A stretch of 64,000 nucleotides of DNA from Actinomycetales bacterium SN12 (GTDB lineage Bacteria > Actinomycetota > Actinomycetes > Actinomycetales > Microbacteriaceae), in NCBI GenBank assembly GCA_002837415.1, contig PJCV01000001.1:496001-560000 (forward strand), given 5' to 3'. Both the position numbers and the translations under genes were made by a program. Below the pieces are notes generated by a model. It was not told where the DNA came from, made no database searches, and saw only the letters and a list, made by a program, of their open reading frames with translations. Positions 8,369 to 18,574 of this stretch are shown in pieces (within the stretch, counting starts at the first letter, position 1; the number at the start of each line of letters is the position of its first letter).

Positions 8369-8980
8369 TCACTCCTGGTTCAACATGCCGCGGCTGTTCG
8401 CCGTGGGAAGGTCGAAGACGTCGGCGCGCAGCGACACGCGCCGAGTGCCGGGCAGCGATTCCTGCCCGCGGTAGCGCTCGACCGCTGCGTCGACGACCGC
8501 GGTGAGCTCCTGCCTGAGCTCGGCCATCTGCCCGGGGGTGATGTCGAGCATCGTCGTTATGATGAGGCCGGCGTCCTTCCACCCCTCCGGCTGCTCAGAC
8601 TCCGGACGATTGACGTAGTCCATGAGCGTCTGATGACGCAGACGGAGGAACTCCGTCGTGACGATCTGGGCCGCGGCACGGTTCGAGGGCGACATCGCCT
8701 CCGCCGGGCCCGGCATGGTGATGCGCCCCCTGGGCCGCTCCCACCACCGCTCGCGTGCTGTGCCGCGCTCCGGCAGCTCCCGGATGAGGTCGTGGGCGGC
8801 CAGCGCACGCAGGTGATAGCTGGTCGCCCCCGAGGTCTCGCCGATCAGGGCAGCGAGACTGCTCGCGGTCTGCGGACCGCGCTCGCTGAGCAGATCGTAG
8901 ATCCGCACCCGCAGCGGATGTGCGAGAGCCTTCAGCGCGCTCGGTTCGAGGGTGCGACCCTGTGCATCGTCGATGGTCAT
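8369..8980 (-). CDS. ArsR-like winged-helix transcriptional regulator
   Basis: The 203-residue protein has an N-terminal winged helix at about 9-75 (LKALAHPLRVRIYDLL, then SSLAALIGETSGATSYHLRALAAHDLI as the recognition helix). A charged linker around RERWWERPRG follows, then a helical C-terminal part that probably dimerises or senses a ligand. The ALAHPLR...YHLRxL pattern is that of ArsR/HTH_20 regulators. There is no metal-binding cysteine pair, so a metal sensor is unlikely. The ATG at 8980 is chosen over an in-frame ATG 21 bases upstream because the upstream codons lie within iterated operator sites. Those sites directly before the gene strongly suggest autoregulation. Confidence 0.85.
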   Translation of the reverse strand: MTIDDAQGRTLEPSALKALAHPLRVRIYDLLSERGPQTASSLAALIGETSGATSYHLRALAAHDLIRELPERGTARERWWERPRGRITMPGPAEAMSPSNRAAAQIVTTEFLRLRHQTLMDYVNRPESEQPEGWKDAGLIITTMLDITPGQMAELRQELTAVVDAAVERYRGQESLPGTRRVSLRADVFDLPTANSRGMLNQE

Positions 8981-9031
8981 GCTGCAAAGATACCTTTGCA
9001 AGGGCTACTTTGCAAAGAAATCTTTGCAAAG
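8980..9031. promoter_or_regulatory. Iterated operator: four copies of a CTTTGCAAAG-type palindrome at exact 14-bp spacing
   Basis: Perfect CTTTGCAAAG palindromes lie at 9008-9017 and 9022-9031, CTTTGCAAGG at 8994-9003, and a degenerate copy (TGCTGCAAAG) at 8980-8989 touching the regulator start codon. The starts are exactly 14 bases apart. The array fills the 58-base gap between kbl and the ArsR-like gene and is AT-richer than its surroundings, so it probably overlaps the regulator promoter and mediates autorepression. Confidence 0.8.
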
Positions 9032-9038
9032 TAGGTTT

Positions 9039-10217
<1,179 letters not shown>

Positions 10218-10226
10218 GACGGCTCC

Positions 10227-11270
10227 TTACAGCTCGGTCCAGTCGAGGATGATCTTCCCGGTGCCGGCCGATTCCGCGGCGGCGAAGCCGCGCTCCCAGT
10301 CGCGGGCGGGGATCACATCGGCGATCACGCGGGTGATCGATTCGCGCAGCGTGGCGCTGGTCTGCAGCATGGCACCCATGGCGTTCCAGGTCTCGAACAT
10401 CTCCCGGCCGTAGATCCCCTTGATCGTGAGCATGTGCGTGACGAGCTTGCCCCAGTCGATGTCGAAGCCGGCGGAGGGAAGCCCGAGCATGGCGATCTGA
10501 CCGCCGTGGTTCATGTTGTCGATCATCGCAGGCAGCGCCGAGGGCGCACCGCTCATCTCGAAGCCGATGTCGAAGCCCTCGCGCATCCCGAGCGCGCGCT
10601 GCGCATCGCGGATGTCCTGCTGCGAGACGTCGACGACCGCGTCTGCCCCCATCTGCGTCGCCATCTCCAGGCGCGGAGCGCTGACGTCGGTGGCGACGAT
10701 GAAGCGGGCGCCGGCGTGCCGGGCGACGGCGATGGACATCAGCCCGATGGGCCCGCATCCGGTCACCAGCACGTCCTCACCGATCACTCGGTAGGTGAGC
10801 GCGGTGTGCACGGCGTTGCCCAGCGGGTCGAAGATCGCACCGAGCTCGGGGGTCACGTCGTCGTGGTGCACCCACACGTTGGTGGCGGGAAGGGAGAGGT
10901 ACTCGGCGAATGCACCGTCGCGCTGCAGGCCCAGGCCGATCGTGCGGATGCACATCTGCCGACGCCCCGCGCGGCAGTTGCGGCACGTGCCGCACACGAT
11001 GTGGCCCTCGCCCGAGACGCGGTCGCCGACGGAGATGTCGTGCACCATGTCGCCGACCGCGACGACCTCGCCGTAGAACTCGTGCCCGGGGATCAACGGC
11101 GTCTGGATCGCGGATGCCGCCCAGTCGTCCCAGCGCAAGATGTGCAGATCGGTGCCGCAGATGCCTGTGCGCAGCACTCGGATGACGACCTCGCCGGTGC
11201 CGGCGACCGGGTCCGGCCTCTCGACGAGCTCGAAGCCCGCGCGCGGTGCGCTCTTTAACAGTGCCTTCAT
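10227..11270 (-). CDS. tdh: L-threonine 3-dehydrogenase
   Basis: A zinc-dependent medium-chain dehydrogenase that oxidises threonine to 2-amino-3-ketobutyrate with NAD. The 347 residues show catalytic zinc ligands Cys38 (GICGTDLH) and His63-Glu64 (PGHEFYG), the structural zinc site with Cys93, 96, 99 and 107, and a Rossmann GCGPIGLM motif. The ATG at 11270 is used because the 17 upstream codons lack family similarity. Its product is unstable and is passed to Kbl, encoded next. The operon is divergent from a LysR-type regulator, the likely controller. Confidence 0.95.
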   Translation of the reverse strand: MKALLKSAPRAGFELVERPDPVAGTGEVVIRVLRTGICGTDLHILRWDDWAASAIQTPLIPGHEFYGEVVAVGDMVHDISVGDRVSGEGHIVCGTCRNCRAGRRQMCIRTIGLGLQRDGAFAEYLSLPATNVWVHHDDVTPELGAIFDPLGNAVHTALTYRVIGEDVLVTGCGPIGLMSIAVARHAGARFIVATDVSAPRLEMATQMGADAVVDVSQQDIRDAQRALGMREGFDIGFEMSGAPSALPAMIDNMNHGGQIAMLGLPSAGFDIDWGKLVTHMLTIKGIYGREMFETWNAMGAMLQTSATLRESITRVIADVIPARDWERGFAAAESAGTGKIILDWTEL

Positions 11271-11345
11271 ACTTCGATCACACCGCACGGGACTTTGTAG
11301 AGCAACGACGTCTTCCTGCACGAGCGACTAAGTCGAACTGAAAAG

Positions 11346-11351
11346 TAGAAT
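11346..11351 (+). promoter_or_regulatory. -10 hexamer TAGAAT for the lysR-type gene, leaderless start
   Basis: TAGAAT ends seven bases before the GTG start codon, so transcription should begin at or next to the GTG. No Shine-Dalgarno is present. The 88-base gap also serves the divergent tdh-kbl operon. Confidence 0.6.
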
Positions 11352-11358
11352 CGTCAGC

Positions 11359-12267
11359 GTGGAACTCCATCAGCTGCAGATCCTGCGAGAACTCGGTGCC
11401 CTGGGCAGCGTGACCGCTGTCGCCGATGCGCTGCACGTCACGCCGTCGGCGGTCTCCCAGCAGCTGGCCGCCCTGCAGCGCGGCGTGCGCACGCCACTGA
11501 CTCGGCGCCAGGGCCGCACTCTCGTGCTGACCGCCGCCGGGCAGGTCCTCGCCGAGGCGGGCGGTGAGGCGCTGGATGCCATGGCAGCCGCCCGCGGTGC
11601 ACTGGAGGCGTTCGAGCAGGATGCCGCGGGAGTCGTCACCGTGAGCGGCTTTCACAGCGCGGGTCAGGCTCTGTTCGGCCCGCTGCTTCGCGAGCTCGCT
11701 GGGAGCTCGCCCTCACCGAGCGTGCAGCTGACCGACGAGGACGTCGCGCAGAGCGAGTTCCCTGCGCTCACCGCCCGCTACGACCTCGTGCTCGCGCATC
11801 GGATGGAGCACTCCGAGCCCTGGCCGGCGCAGGGCGTGCGCAGCCTCACCCTCGTGCGCGAGCCGCTTGACGTCGCGGTCGCGAGATCGCATCCGCTGGC
11901 CGGTCGCTCGTCGGTGTCGTCCCGCGACATCGCCGCTGAGCGGTGGGTGACGAGCCGCATCGGCTACTCCCCCGACGACGTGCTCGGCGCGATCGCCGCC
12001 GTCGCGAACGTGGCGCCCCAGGTGCAGCACCGCATCAACGACTACGGCGCGGTCGCCGCCGCCGTCGCCGCAGGCGGCGTGGTCGGGCTGCTTCCCCGTT
12101 TCACCTCCCGCAGCGTCGACGACAGCGAGATCGTGCGCATCCCGCTCCTGGGCGTGAGCACGCATCGCCTGATCGACGTCCTCGCGCGCCCCGAAACTCT
12201 GCGTCGTCGCAGCGTGCGGCTGGTCGTCGAGGGGCTGCAGCGGGTCATGGAGCGCCTCAGCGGCTGA
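11359..12267 (+). CDS. LysR-family transcriptional regulator
   Basis: The 302-residue protein has an N-terminal winged helix-turn-helix at 1-60 (LQILRELGALGSVTAVADALHVTPSAVSQQLAAL) and a periplasmic-binding-like effector domain from about 90 to 300. It is divergent from tdh-kbl, the usual arrangement of a LysR regulator and its target, so control by threonine or a metabolite of it is inferred. The GTG start lies seven bases after TAGAAT, so the mRNA is probably leaderless. The stop codon sits in the loop of a small hairpin (12258-12275). Confidence 0.92.
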   Translation: MELHQLQILRELGALGSVTAVADALHVTPSAVSQQLAALQRGVRTPLTRRQGRTLVLTAAGQVLAEAGGEALDAMAAARGALEAFEQDAAGVVTVSGFHSAGQALFGPLLRELAGSSPSPSVQLTDEDVAQSEFPALTARYDLVLAHRMEHSEPWPAQGVRSLTLVREPLDVAVARSHPLAGRSSVSSRDIAAERWVTSRIGYSPDDVLGAIAAVANVAPQVQHRINDYGAVAAAVAAGGVVGLLPRFTSRSVDDSEIVRIPLLGVSTHRLIDVLARPETLRRRSVRLVVEGLQRVMERLSG

Positions 12268-12275
12268 ATCCGCTG
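12258..12275 (+). other. Small hairpin with the lysR stop codon in its loop
   Basis: CAGCGG (12258-12263) and CCGCTG (12270-12275) form a six-base-pair stem; the six-base loop contains the TGA at 12265-12267. There is no U-tract, so it is a weak terminator candidate at best. Confidence 0.4.
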
Positions 12276-12390
12276 TCGTCAGCCGGGTTTCGCCGAGTGC
12301 GACGTCATGCGAGACACGGCGGGGTGCCATCTCGTAGAATCCCTCCCAGATCGCGGGACGCCGCCGCGACAGGCATGGAGGGGATGACTC

Positions 12391-12903
12391 GTGACCGCTT
12401 TTCCCGAAACCCCGTTCGGAGCCGCTGAGCGCATCGACCTCCCCGCGGTCTCCCTGGCCGTCGTGCGCTACGAGGGCATCAGGCTCGATGACGTCGCAGG
12501 TGCGTTCGACCGCGGCTACGCTGCGCTCGGTGCGGTTTTCGACACGGGCGCGCTCACGCCGGATGGCCCCGCCCTCGCCGTGTATCGCGGCAACCCCATG
12601 GAGACCTTCGATCTCGAGGTCGCCTTTCCGATCGCCGAGCCCCTCACTGCGCCACTGGAGGCGGGCGGCGCGCGCATCGAGGGCTCAGCACTTCCCGCGG
12701 GGCCCGCATGGGCGACGACGCACGTCGGCCCCTACGATCAGCTCGGACAGGCCTGGGGCGCCTTGATGCAGAGAGCAGCGGAGCAGGGCGCTGCGCCGAT
12801 CGGGGTATCGATCGAGAGCTACGTCTCGGATCCGACCGACACGGCACCCGAGCAGCTGCGCACCGACCTGATCATGCCTGTGGGCAGGGCCGACGGCGCC
12901 TAG
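12391..12903 (+). CDS. GyrI-like / effector-binding domain protein
   Basis: The 170-residue cytoplasmic protein has the GyrI-like small-molecule-binding fold: an early VSLAVVRYEGIRLDDVAGAF strand-helix unit, the DLEVAFPI strand, and the late WATTHVGPYDQLGQAWGAL unit that repeats the first. Such domains occur alone or fused to AraC/MerR regulators and bind drugs or hydrophobic cations; here it stands alone. The GTG start follows GGAGGGG at good spacing. TAGAAT at 12335-12340 is a possible -10. The stop codon lies at the centre of a long palindrome. Confidence 0.85.
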   Translation: MTAFPETPFGAAERIDLPAVSLAVVRYEGIRLDDVAGAFDRGYAALGAVFDTGALTPDGPALAVYRGNPMETFDLEVAFPIAEPLTAPLEAGGARIEGSALPAGPAWATTHVGPYDQLGQAWGALMQRAAEQGAAPIGVSIESYVSDPTDTAPEQLRTDLIMPVGRADGA

Positions 12904-12914
12904 GCGCCGTCGGC
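12889..12914. terminator. 26-bp perfect palindrome centred on the stop codon, bidirectional terminator candidate
   Basis: The two arms GCCGACGGCGCC and GGCGCCGTCGGC flank TA, the first two bases of the TAG stop (12901-12903). It lies between the convergent GyrI-like gene and clpX (stop at 12944). There is no U-tract on either side, as is common for actinobacterial hairpins. The perfect symmetry could also be a protein-binding site. Confidence 0.65.
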
Positions 12915-12943
12915 GATCCACTCCACGTTGCGACCGCTCTCGG

Positions 12944-14212
12944 TCAGGCGCTCTTGCGCTTGCGCGAGAGCACGACTGTGGGAGGTGCGCCCTCTTCGAC
13001 GGCGGCCTTCGTGACCACGACCTTCGAGACGTCCTCCGCCGACGGGATCTCGAACATGATCGGTCCCAGCACATCCTCGAGGATCGCGCGCAGGCCGCGG
13101 GCACCGGTCTTGCGCAGCACGGCGAGGTCGGCGATCGAGCGCAGCGCGTCGTCTTCGAACTCCAGCTGCACCCCGTCGATCTCGAACATGCGCTGGTACT
13201 GCTTGACGAGCGCGTTGCGGGGACCGGTGAGGATGTCGATCAGGGCATCCTGATCGAGCGGTGACACCGAGGTGACGACCGGGAGCCGGCCGATGAACTC
13301 GGGGATCAGACCGAACTTGTGCAGGTCCTCTGGCAGCACCTCGCTGAACAGGTCGAGGTCCTTGCCCTTGTCGTGCAGCGGAGCGCCGAACCCGACACCG
13401 TGCTTGCCCACGCGGGCGGAGATGATCTCCTCCAGGCCGGCGAAGGCCCCCGCGACGATGAACAGGACATTCGTCGTGTCGATCTGCAGGAACTCCTGGT
13501 GCGGGTGCTTGCGCCCGCCCTGCGGGGGCACAGACGCGACGGTTCCCTCGAGGATCTTCAGCAGCGCCTGCTGCACGCCCTCACCGGACACGTCGCGGGT
13601 GATCGACGGGTTCTCGGCCTTGCGAGCGATCTTGTCGATCTCGTCGATGTAGATGATGCCGGTCTCCGCGCGCTTGGTGTCGTAGTCGGCGGCCTGCAGG
13701 AGCTTGAGCAGGATGTTCTCGACATCCTCGCCCACGTAGCCCGCTTCGGTGAGTGCCGTCGCATCGGCGACCGCGAAGGGCACGTTCAGTCGCTTGGCGA
13801 GCGTCTGCGCGAGATAGGTCTTGCCGCAGCCGGTCGGGCCGAGCATGAGGATGTTGCTCTTCGCGACCTCGATCTCCTCCGCCTTCTGCTCAGCGGACTG
13901 GATCGTGCCACGCGCGCGCACGCGCTTGTAGTGGTTGTAGACGGCCACGGCGAGCGAGCGCTTCGCGGCATCCTGACCCACAACGTACTCCTCGAGGAAC
14001 GAGAAGATCTCACGAGGCTTCGGCAGCTCGAAGTCGGCGACCGGGCCGCTGCCGGCCTCGGCCATGCGCTCCTCGATGATCTCGTTGCACAGCTCGACGC
14101 ATTCGTCGCAGATGTACACGCCGGGACCGGCGATCAGCTGCTGAACCTGCTTCTGGCTCTTCCCGCAGAAAGAGCATTTGAACAGATCAGCGCTTTCACC
14201 GATGCGTGCCAT
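12944..14212 (-). CDS. clpX: ATP-dependent Clp protease, ATP-binding subunit ClpX
   Basis: A hexameric AAA+ unfoldase that recognises tagged substrates and threads them into ClpP. The 422 residues have the ClpX-type zinc-binding domain (Cys13, 16, 35, 38), Walker A GPTGCGKT at 125-132, Walker [11 protein letters not shown], and the IGF-like loop region used to dock on ClpP. The ATG at 14212 follows GAGGAGG. It lies downstream of clpP1-clpP2 on the same strand but is separated from them by deoC and a terminator, so it probably has separate control. Confidence 0.97.
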   Translation of the reverse strand: MARIGESADLFKCSFCGKSQKQVQQLIAGPGVYICDECVELCNEIIEERMAEAGSGPVADFELPKPREIFSFLEEYVVGQDAAKRSLAVAVYNHYKRVRARGTIQSAEQKAEEIEVAKSNILMLGPTGCGKTYLAQTLAKRLNVPFAVADATALTEAGYVGEDVENILLKLLQAADYDTKRAETGIIYIDEIDKIARKAENPSITRDVSGEGVQQALLKILEGTVASVPPQGGRKHPHQEFLQIDTTNVLFIVAGAFAGLEEIISARVGKHGVGFGAPLHDKGKDLDLFSEVLPEDLHKFGLIPEFIGRLPVVTSVSPLDQDALIDILTGPRNALVKQYQRMFEIDGVQLEFEDDALRSIADLAVLRKTGARGLRAILEDVLGPIMFEIPSAEDVSKVVVTKAAVEEGAPPTVVLSRKRKSA

Positions 14213-14316
14213 GCGCGTCCTCCTCGAGCATTCGGTCAGGCAGGGTCCTGATGCCGTCAATCGAGCCTAACCGCACCTGCCGACACAGGGCGGCATTGGA
14301 GCCGGTCACGTGTGAC

Positions 14317-14979
14317 TCAGTAGCCTTCCGCTGCCTTCGCGCCATCGAGGATCGCGCGCGATGACGACAGTCCGAGCCGGGTCGCGCCCGCCTCGATCAT
14401 CGCCTCCGCATCGGCGGCGGTGCGGATGCCTCCGGACGCCTTGACCTCGAGCCGATCGCCGACCGTCTGCTTCATGAGCGCCACGGCGTGCACGCTGGCG
14501 CCGCCGGCCGGGTGGAAGCCCGTGGACGTCTTCACGAAATCGGCCCCTGCGCTCTCAGCGGCGCGGCACACGGCGACGATGGCCTCGTCGGTCAATGCGG
14601 CGGACTCGATGATCACCTTCAGCACGACGGGTCGCGGAGCGGCCTCGCGCACGGCGCGGATGTCGGCCTCGACGTCCGCGTAGCGTCCTTCGACAGCCGC
14701 ACCGATGTCGATGACCATGTCGAGCTCGTCAGCGCCCTGCTCCACGGCGAGAGCCGCCTCGGCCGCCTTGATCGACGAGTGGTGCTTTCCGCTGGGGAAG
14801 CCCACCACGACGGCGAGCTTCAGCTCGCCCGGCAGGTCGACGGGCAGAGCCGACGGCGACAGGCACACACTGTAGGTTCCGAGGTCGGCGGCCTCCGCGA
14901 TCGCTGCGGCGATGTCTGCGCTGGTGGCCTCGGGCTTGAGCAGCGTGTGATCGATGTGCCGGGCGAGGGATGCGGACAC
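14317..14979 (-). CDS. deoC: Deoxyribose-phosphate aldolase
   Basis: Class I aldolase that splits 2-deoxyribose 5-phosphate into glyceraldehyde 3-phosphate and acetaldehyde in deoxynucleoside salvage. The 220-residue TIM barrel has the Schiff-base lysine K150 in DFVKTSTGF and the second conserved lysine K180 in VKASGGIR. The GTG start at 14979 follows GGAGG. No other deoxynucleoside catabolic gene is nearby. Its position between clpP2 and clpX is unusual. Confidence 0.95.
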   Translation of the reverse strand: MSASLARHIDHTLLKPEATSADIAAAIAEAADLGTYSVCLSPSALPVDLPGELKLAVVVGFPSGKHHSSIKAAEAALAVEQGADELDMVIDIGAAVEGRYADVEADIRAVREAAPRPVVLKVIIESAALTDEAIVAVCRAAESAGADFVKTSTGFHPAGGASVHAVALMKQTVGDRLEVKASGGIRTAADAEAMIEAGATRLGLSSSRAILDGAKAAEGY

Positions 14980-15044
14980 GAAGGCCTCCAGGTCGTGGAT
15001 GGTGGGAACTCCAGCGTACTCGCGGCGAAGAGCGCCCGAACACG

Positions 15045-15080
15045 CGAGAACGGCCCGGAACGATGTCCGGGCCGTTCTCG
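15045..15080 (-). terminator. Terminator after clpP2
   Basis: A 15-base-pair perfect stem (arm CGAGAACGGCCCGGA) closes a six-base loop, 12 bases beyond the clpP2 stop and before deoC. No U-tract. It should separate the clpP operon from deoC-clpX. Confidence 0.8.
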
Positions 15081-15092
15081 TGGACGGGTGTG

Positions 15093-15734
15093 TCAGCCGC
15101 GCTTGCGGGACGTGAGCACCTGGTCGACGATGCCGTACTCGAGTGCTTCGTTCGCAGACAGGATGTTGTCGCGGTCGATGTCGCGGTTGACCTGCTCGAC
15201 AGCCTTGCCGGTGTGGCGGGCCATGGTCTCCTCGAGCCAGGTGCGCATCCGCAGGATCTCCCGCGCCTGGATCTCGATGTCGGAGGCCTGCCCCTGCCCG
15301 GCTTCGCCCATCGCCGGCTGGTGCATGAGCACGCGGGCGTTCGGCAGCGCGAGACGCTTGCCCGGAGTTCCGGCGGCGAGCAGCACGGAGGCTGCCGAGG
15401 CGGCCTGGCCGAGCACGACGGTCTGGATGTGCGGCGCGACGTACTGCATGGTGTCGTAGATCGCCGTCATCGCCGTGAACGAGCCACCGGGCGAGTTGAT
15501 GTACATGGTGATGTCGCGCTCGGCATCCTGGCTCTCGAGCACGAGCAGCTGCGCCATGACGTCGTCGGCCGACGCGTCGTCGACCTGCACGCCGAGGAAG
15601 ATCACGCGGTCTTCGAACAGCTTGTTGTAGGGGTCCTGACGCTTGAAGCCGTAGGCCGTGCGCTCCTCGAACTGCGGGAGCACGTAGCGGCTGGAGGGCA
15701 GGTTTCCGGCAGCGCGGAAGGTGGGGGTGTGCAT
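15093..15734 (-). CDS. clpP2: ATP-dependent Clp protease proteolytic subunit 2
   Basis: A serine peptidase subunit of the ClpP1P2 double ring. The 213 residues carry Ser113 in GQAASAAS, His138 in LMHQPA and the late acidic IDRDN segment that supplies the aspartate; the N-terminal extension before RTAYGF is typical of ClpP2. In actinobacteria the active peptidase is a hetero-tetradecamer of ClpP1 and ClpP2. The ATG at 15734 lies 19 bases after clpP1, so the two are co-transcribed. Confidence 0.96.
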   Translation of the reverse strand: MHTPTFRAAGNLPSSRYVLPQFEERTAYGFKRQDPYNKLFEDRVIFLGVQVDDASADDVMAQLLVLESQDAERDITMYINSPGGSFTAMTAIYDTMQYVAPHIQTVVLGQAASAASVLLAAGTPGKRLALPNARVLMHQPAMGEAGQGQASDIEIQAREILRMRTWLEETMARHTGKAVEQVNRDIDRDNILSANEALEYGIVDQVLTSRKRG

Positions 15735-15753
15735 GCGTGTGTTCCTTCCTTGC

Positions 15754-16344
15754 TTACTGGTCTGCGCCGGTGCCGCCGCCGCCGGTGACGTCGCTGGCGT
15801 GCTCGCGGATGTGGTCGACGAAGCCGTACTCGAGAGCCTCGTCCGCGGTGAACCAGCGGTCGCGGTCACCGTCGGCGTTGATCTGCTCGACGGACTTGCC
15901 GGTCTGCCCTGCGGTGATCTCGGCCAGGCGGCGCTTCATCGACAGGATCAGCTGAGCCTGGGTCTGGATGTCGCTCGCGGTGCCGCCGAAGCCGCCGTGC
16001 GGCTGGTGCAGCAGCACGCGTGCGTTAGGGGTGATGTAGCGCTTGCCCTTGGTGCCGCTGGTCAGCAGGAGCTGACCCATCGATGCGGCCATGCCGATGC
16101 CGACCGTCACGATGTCGTTGGGCACGAACTGCATGGTGTCGTAGATCGCCATGCCGGCGGTGATCGAACCACCGGGAGAGTTGATGTAGAGGTAGATGTC
16201 CTTCTCCGAGTCCTCGGCGGCGAGAAGGAGGATCTTCGCGCAGATCTCGTTCGCGTTCTCGTCGCGCACCTCAGAGCCCAGCCAGATGATGCGGTCCTTG
16301 AGCAGCCTGTCGAAGACGCTCGTCGCCATCAGGGGTTCAGCCAT
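15754..16344 (-). CDS. clpP1: ATP-dependent Clp protease proteolytic subunit 1
   Basis: The partner subunit of ClpP2, 196 residues, with the catalytic Ser88 in GMAASMGQ, His113 in LLHQPHGG and the late DGDRDRWF segment. The proximal strand [10 protein letters not shown] precedes the handle. It is the first gene of the clpP1-clpP2 operon, with AGGAG six bases before the ATG and a TAGATT hexamer about 33 bases upstream. Clp genes in actinobacteria are often controlled by ClgR; I looked for a ClgR site and found none convincing. Confidence 0.96.
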   Translation of the reverse strand: MAEPLMATSVFDRLLKDRIIWLGSEVRDENANEICAKILLLAAEDSEKDIYLYINSPGGSITAGMAIYDTMQFVPNDIVTVGIGMAASMGQLLLTSGTKGKRYITPNARVLLHQPHGGFGGTASDIQTQAQLILSMKRRLAEITAGQTGKSVEQINADGDRDRWFTADEALEYGFVDHIREHASDVTGGGGTGADQ

Positions 16345-16376
16345 GTCAGCTCCTGTTTCCGTGTGTCGGTGGTTCG

Positions 16377-16382
16377 AATCTA
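16377..16382 (-). promoter_or_regulatory. Possible -10 (TAGATT) of the clpP1-clpP2 operon
   Basis: TAGATT on the minus strand would place the transcript start about 25 bases before the clpP1 ATG, leaving room for its AGGAG ribosome-binding site. No clear -35 was seen. Confidence 0.4.
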
Positions 16383-16445
16383 CCGGCGGTGGCGCGCACG
16401 CCCGGCCGTGTTCGCCGTCGGCATATCAGCGTGGCGGAGCGGCCC

Positions 16446-16949
16446 TCAGGCAGGTGGCGGGTCGAGCATCTCGGCGGCGTACCCGGTCAGCGAACGCGTG
16501 CAGCGGTTCAGGTGCGGCGCGAGGGCGGTCAGGGCGATGGATGCCGCGCGCGTCGCGTCACCGGATGAGACCAGTGCCAGCGCGTAGAACGCCGCCGCCT
16601 CGTCGGCCATCGCCTGCCCGCGGGTGCGCTCGTACTCCTCGGCGAGGAGGGCGAGAGATTCATCGACGCGTCCGAGATTGCGGATGGTGCTGGCGAGCTG
16701 GATGATCGCCCGGGTGCGCCGGTCGGGATCGAGGCCGGCGTCGAGCGCGGCTCGATAGAGCGGCTCGGCCTCGCGCTCCTCCCCTGCGCCGTCACGTGCC
16801 CCGGCGCGTTCGAAGAGCGCGACCGCATGCTCTGCGCCGAGCTCCGCGGCCAGGTCGTCGATGCGCGTGATGCGCTCAGTGTCGCTCAGGGCCTGGTCCT
16901 GCCATACCGCGTCGATGCGCTGCTGCCATTCCTCGGGAACGCTGTCCAT
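16446..16949 (-). CDS. Tetratricopeptide-like repeat protein
   Basis: The 167-residue cytoplasmic protein is wholly helical. Helix pairs such as HAVALFERAG...EAEPLYRAALDAGLD, RTRAIIQLASTIRNLGRVDESLALLAEEYERT and DEAAAFYALALVSSGDATRAASIALTAL match the TPR-5 type. It is probably a protein-interaction scaffold; no partner is evident. The ATG at 16949 follows AGGAGAG; an in-frame ATG 60 bases upstream lies in the terminator hairpin and is rejected. It sits between tig and clpP1 on the same strand. Confidence 0.82.
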   Translation of the reverse strand: MDSVPEEWQQRIDAVWQDQALSDTERITRIDDLAAELGAEHAVALFERAGARDGAGEEREAEPLYRAALDAGLDPDRRTRAIIQLASTIRNLGRVDESLALLAEEYERTRGQAMADEAAAFYALALVSSGDATRAASIALTALAPHLNRCTRSLTGYAAEMLDPPPA

Positions 16950-16968
16950 GCCGTCTCTCCTCATACGC

Positions 16969-17000
16969 CGAAGGGCGGATGCCGCAGCATCCGCCCTTCG
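16969..17000 (-). terminator. Terminator after tig
   Basis: A 14-base-pair perfect stem (arm CGAAGGGCGGATGC) closes a CGCA loop, 16 bases beyond the trigger-factor stop and before the TPR gene. Confidence 0.82.
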
Positions 17001-17016
17001 TTCGATCATGCGATGA

Positions 17017-18513
17017 TCACTCGGCCTTGTCGGCGTCGTCCTTCTTCTTGGCCGGAGCCTTCTTCGCCGGCGCCTTCTTGGCGGGCTTGTCAGCGTCGCC
17101 CTCGGCTTCGGTGGCGTCCTTCTTGGCCGGAGCCTTCTTCTTCGCCGGAGCCTTCGCGGGCTTGTCCTCGGCGGCGGGAGTCTCCTCAGCCTCAGCCTCA
17201 GCCCCAGCCTCAGCCTCAGCCGCGTCCTCGTCCTCGGCGTCGCCGATGAACTCCGACAGGTCGACCTTCTTGCCGTCGCTGTCGACGATGTTCACCTTGC
17301 CGAGGGTCGCGGCGAGAGCCTTGTTGCGTGCGACCTCGCCGACGAGGGCGGGCAGCTGGCCCGCTCCCTGCAGCGCCTCGACGAACTCCTGCGGCGCCAT
17401 GCCGTACTGAGCGGCCGACTGGATGAGGTACTGGCTGAGCTCCTCCTGCGAGACCTGGACGTTCGCGTTCTCGGCGATCGTGTCGAGCAGCACCTGCGTG
17501 CGGAACTGCTTCTCGCTGGCCTCGGCCACCTCTGCACGGTGCTCGTCGTCCTCGAGGCGGTTCTCGTTCTCGAGGTGGGCGTGCACCTCGTCCTCGATGA
17601 GCTGAGCCGGAACGGGGATCTCGACCTGCTCGAGCAGCTTCTCGATGAGCTGGTCGCGAGCGGCGGCACCCTGGGTGAAGACACCCTGCTGTGCGACGCG
17701 CTCGGCGAGGCTGTCACGCAGCTCGGCGACCGTGTCGAACTCCGATGCCATCTGCGCGAAGTCGTCGTCGGCCTCGGGAAGCTCGCGCTCCTTGACGGCC
17801 TTGAGAGTGACGGACACCTCCGCCTCCTCGCCGGCGTGGTCGCCGCCCACGAGAGCCGAGCGGAACGTCGTCTCCTCGCCGGCGGTGAGCGAGTCGAGCG
17901 CCTCGTCGATGCCCTCGAGCAGCTCGCCCGAGCCGATCTCGTACGACACGCCCTCGGCGCGGTCGATCTCGGTGCCGTCGATCGTGGCGACGAGGTCGAG
18001 CTCGACGAAGTCGCCGGTGGCAGCCGGACGGTCGACGGGGATCAGGGTGCCGAAGCGCGCGCGCAGGCTGTCGAGCTCGGCGTCGATCGCGGCCTCGTCA
18101 GCCTCGACGGCGTCGACCGTGAGCGTGATCTCCGAGAGCTCGGGAAGCTCGATCTCGGGGCGCACGTCGACCTCGATGTCGACGAGCAGGTCACCCGAGA
18201 AGTCCTTCTCGTTCGGCCACTGCGTGATGTCGGCGGCCGGACGGCCGACGATGCGCACGTTGTGCTCGGCGGCGGCCTCGCGGAAGAATCCGTCGAGAGC
18301 CTCGTTCACGGCGTGCTCGATGACGGCGCCGCGGCCGACGCGCTGGTCGATGATCGGAGCGGGGACCTTGCCCTTTCGGAAGCCCGGGATCTGGACGTCC
18401 TGAGCGATGTGCTCATAGGCGTGCGCGATGCTCGGCTTGAGGTCCTCAGGGGTGACCGTGATGGTGAGCTTGACCCGGGTCGGGGACAGCTTCTCGACGG
18501 TGCTGTTGGCCAT
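17017..18513 (-). CDS. tig: Trigger factor with a long alanine/lysine-rich tail
   Basis: A ribosome-associated chaperone and peptidyl-prolyl isomerase that shelters nascent chains. The ribosome-binding N-domain holds the GFRKGKVP signature near residue 45, followed by the FKBP-type isomerase domain (about 160-245) and the helical chaperone arms. At 498 residues it is longer than the usual 430-450. The last 65 or so residues are a disordered run of A-E repeats and then [13 protein letters not shown] repeats ending DDADKAE, like histone-H1-type tails. The ATG at 18513 follows GGAG. A tRNA-Pro gene lies just upstream on the same strand. Confidence 0.96.
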   Translation of the reverse strand: MANSTVEKLSPTRVKLTITVTPEDLKPSIAHAYEHIAQDVQIPGFRKGKVPAPIIDQRVGRGAVIEHAVNEALDGFFREAAAEHNVRIVGRPAADITQWPNEKDFSGDLLVDIEVDVRPEIELPELSEITLTVDAVEADEAAIDAELDSLRARFGTLIPVDRPAATGDFVELDLVATIDGTEIDRAEGVSYEIGSGELLEGIDEALDSLTAGEETTFRSALVGGDHAGEEAEVSVTLKAVKERELPEADDDFAQMASEFDTVAELRDSLAERVAQQGVFTQGAAARDQLIEKLLEQVEIPVPAQLIEDEVHAHLENENRLEDDEHRAEVAEASEKQFRTQVLLDTIAENANVQVSQEELSQYLIQSAAQYGMAPQEFVEALQGAGQLPALVGEVARNKALAATLGKVNIVDSDGKKVDLSEFIGDAEDEDAAEAEAGAEAEAEETPAAEDKPAKAPAKKKAPAKKDATEAEGDADKPAKKAPAKKAPAKKKDDADKAE

Positions 18514-18574
18514 GCTGATGTGTCTCCTTGTGGTTTCCGCGTTGACGACGCGGTCGTGAAGTCTTCGACCGTGG

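Noticed and set aside
16383..16445. ClgR operator before clpP1
   Set aside because: CGCTGATATGC resembles half of the published motif as I recall it, but the second half does not match.
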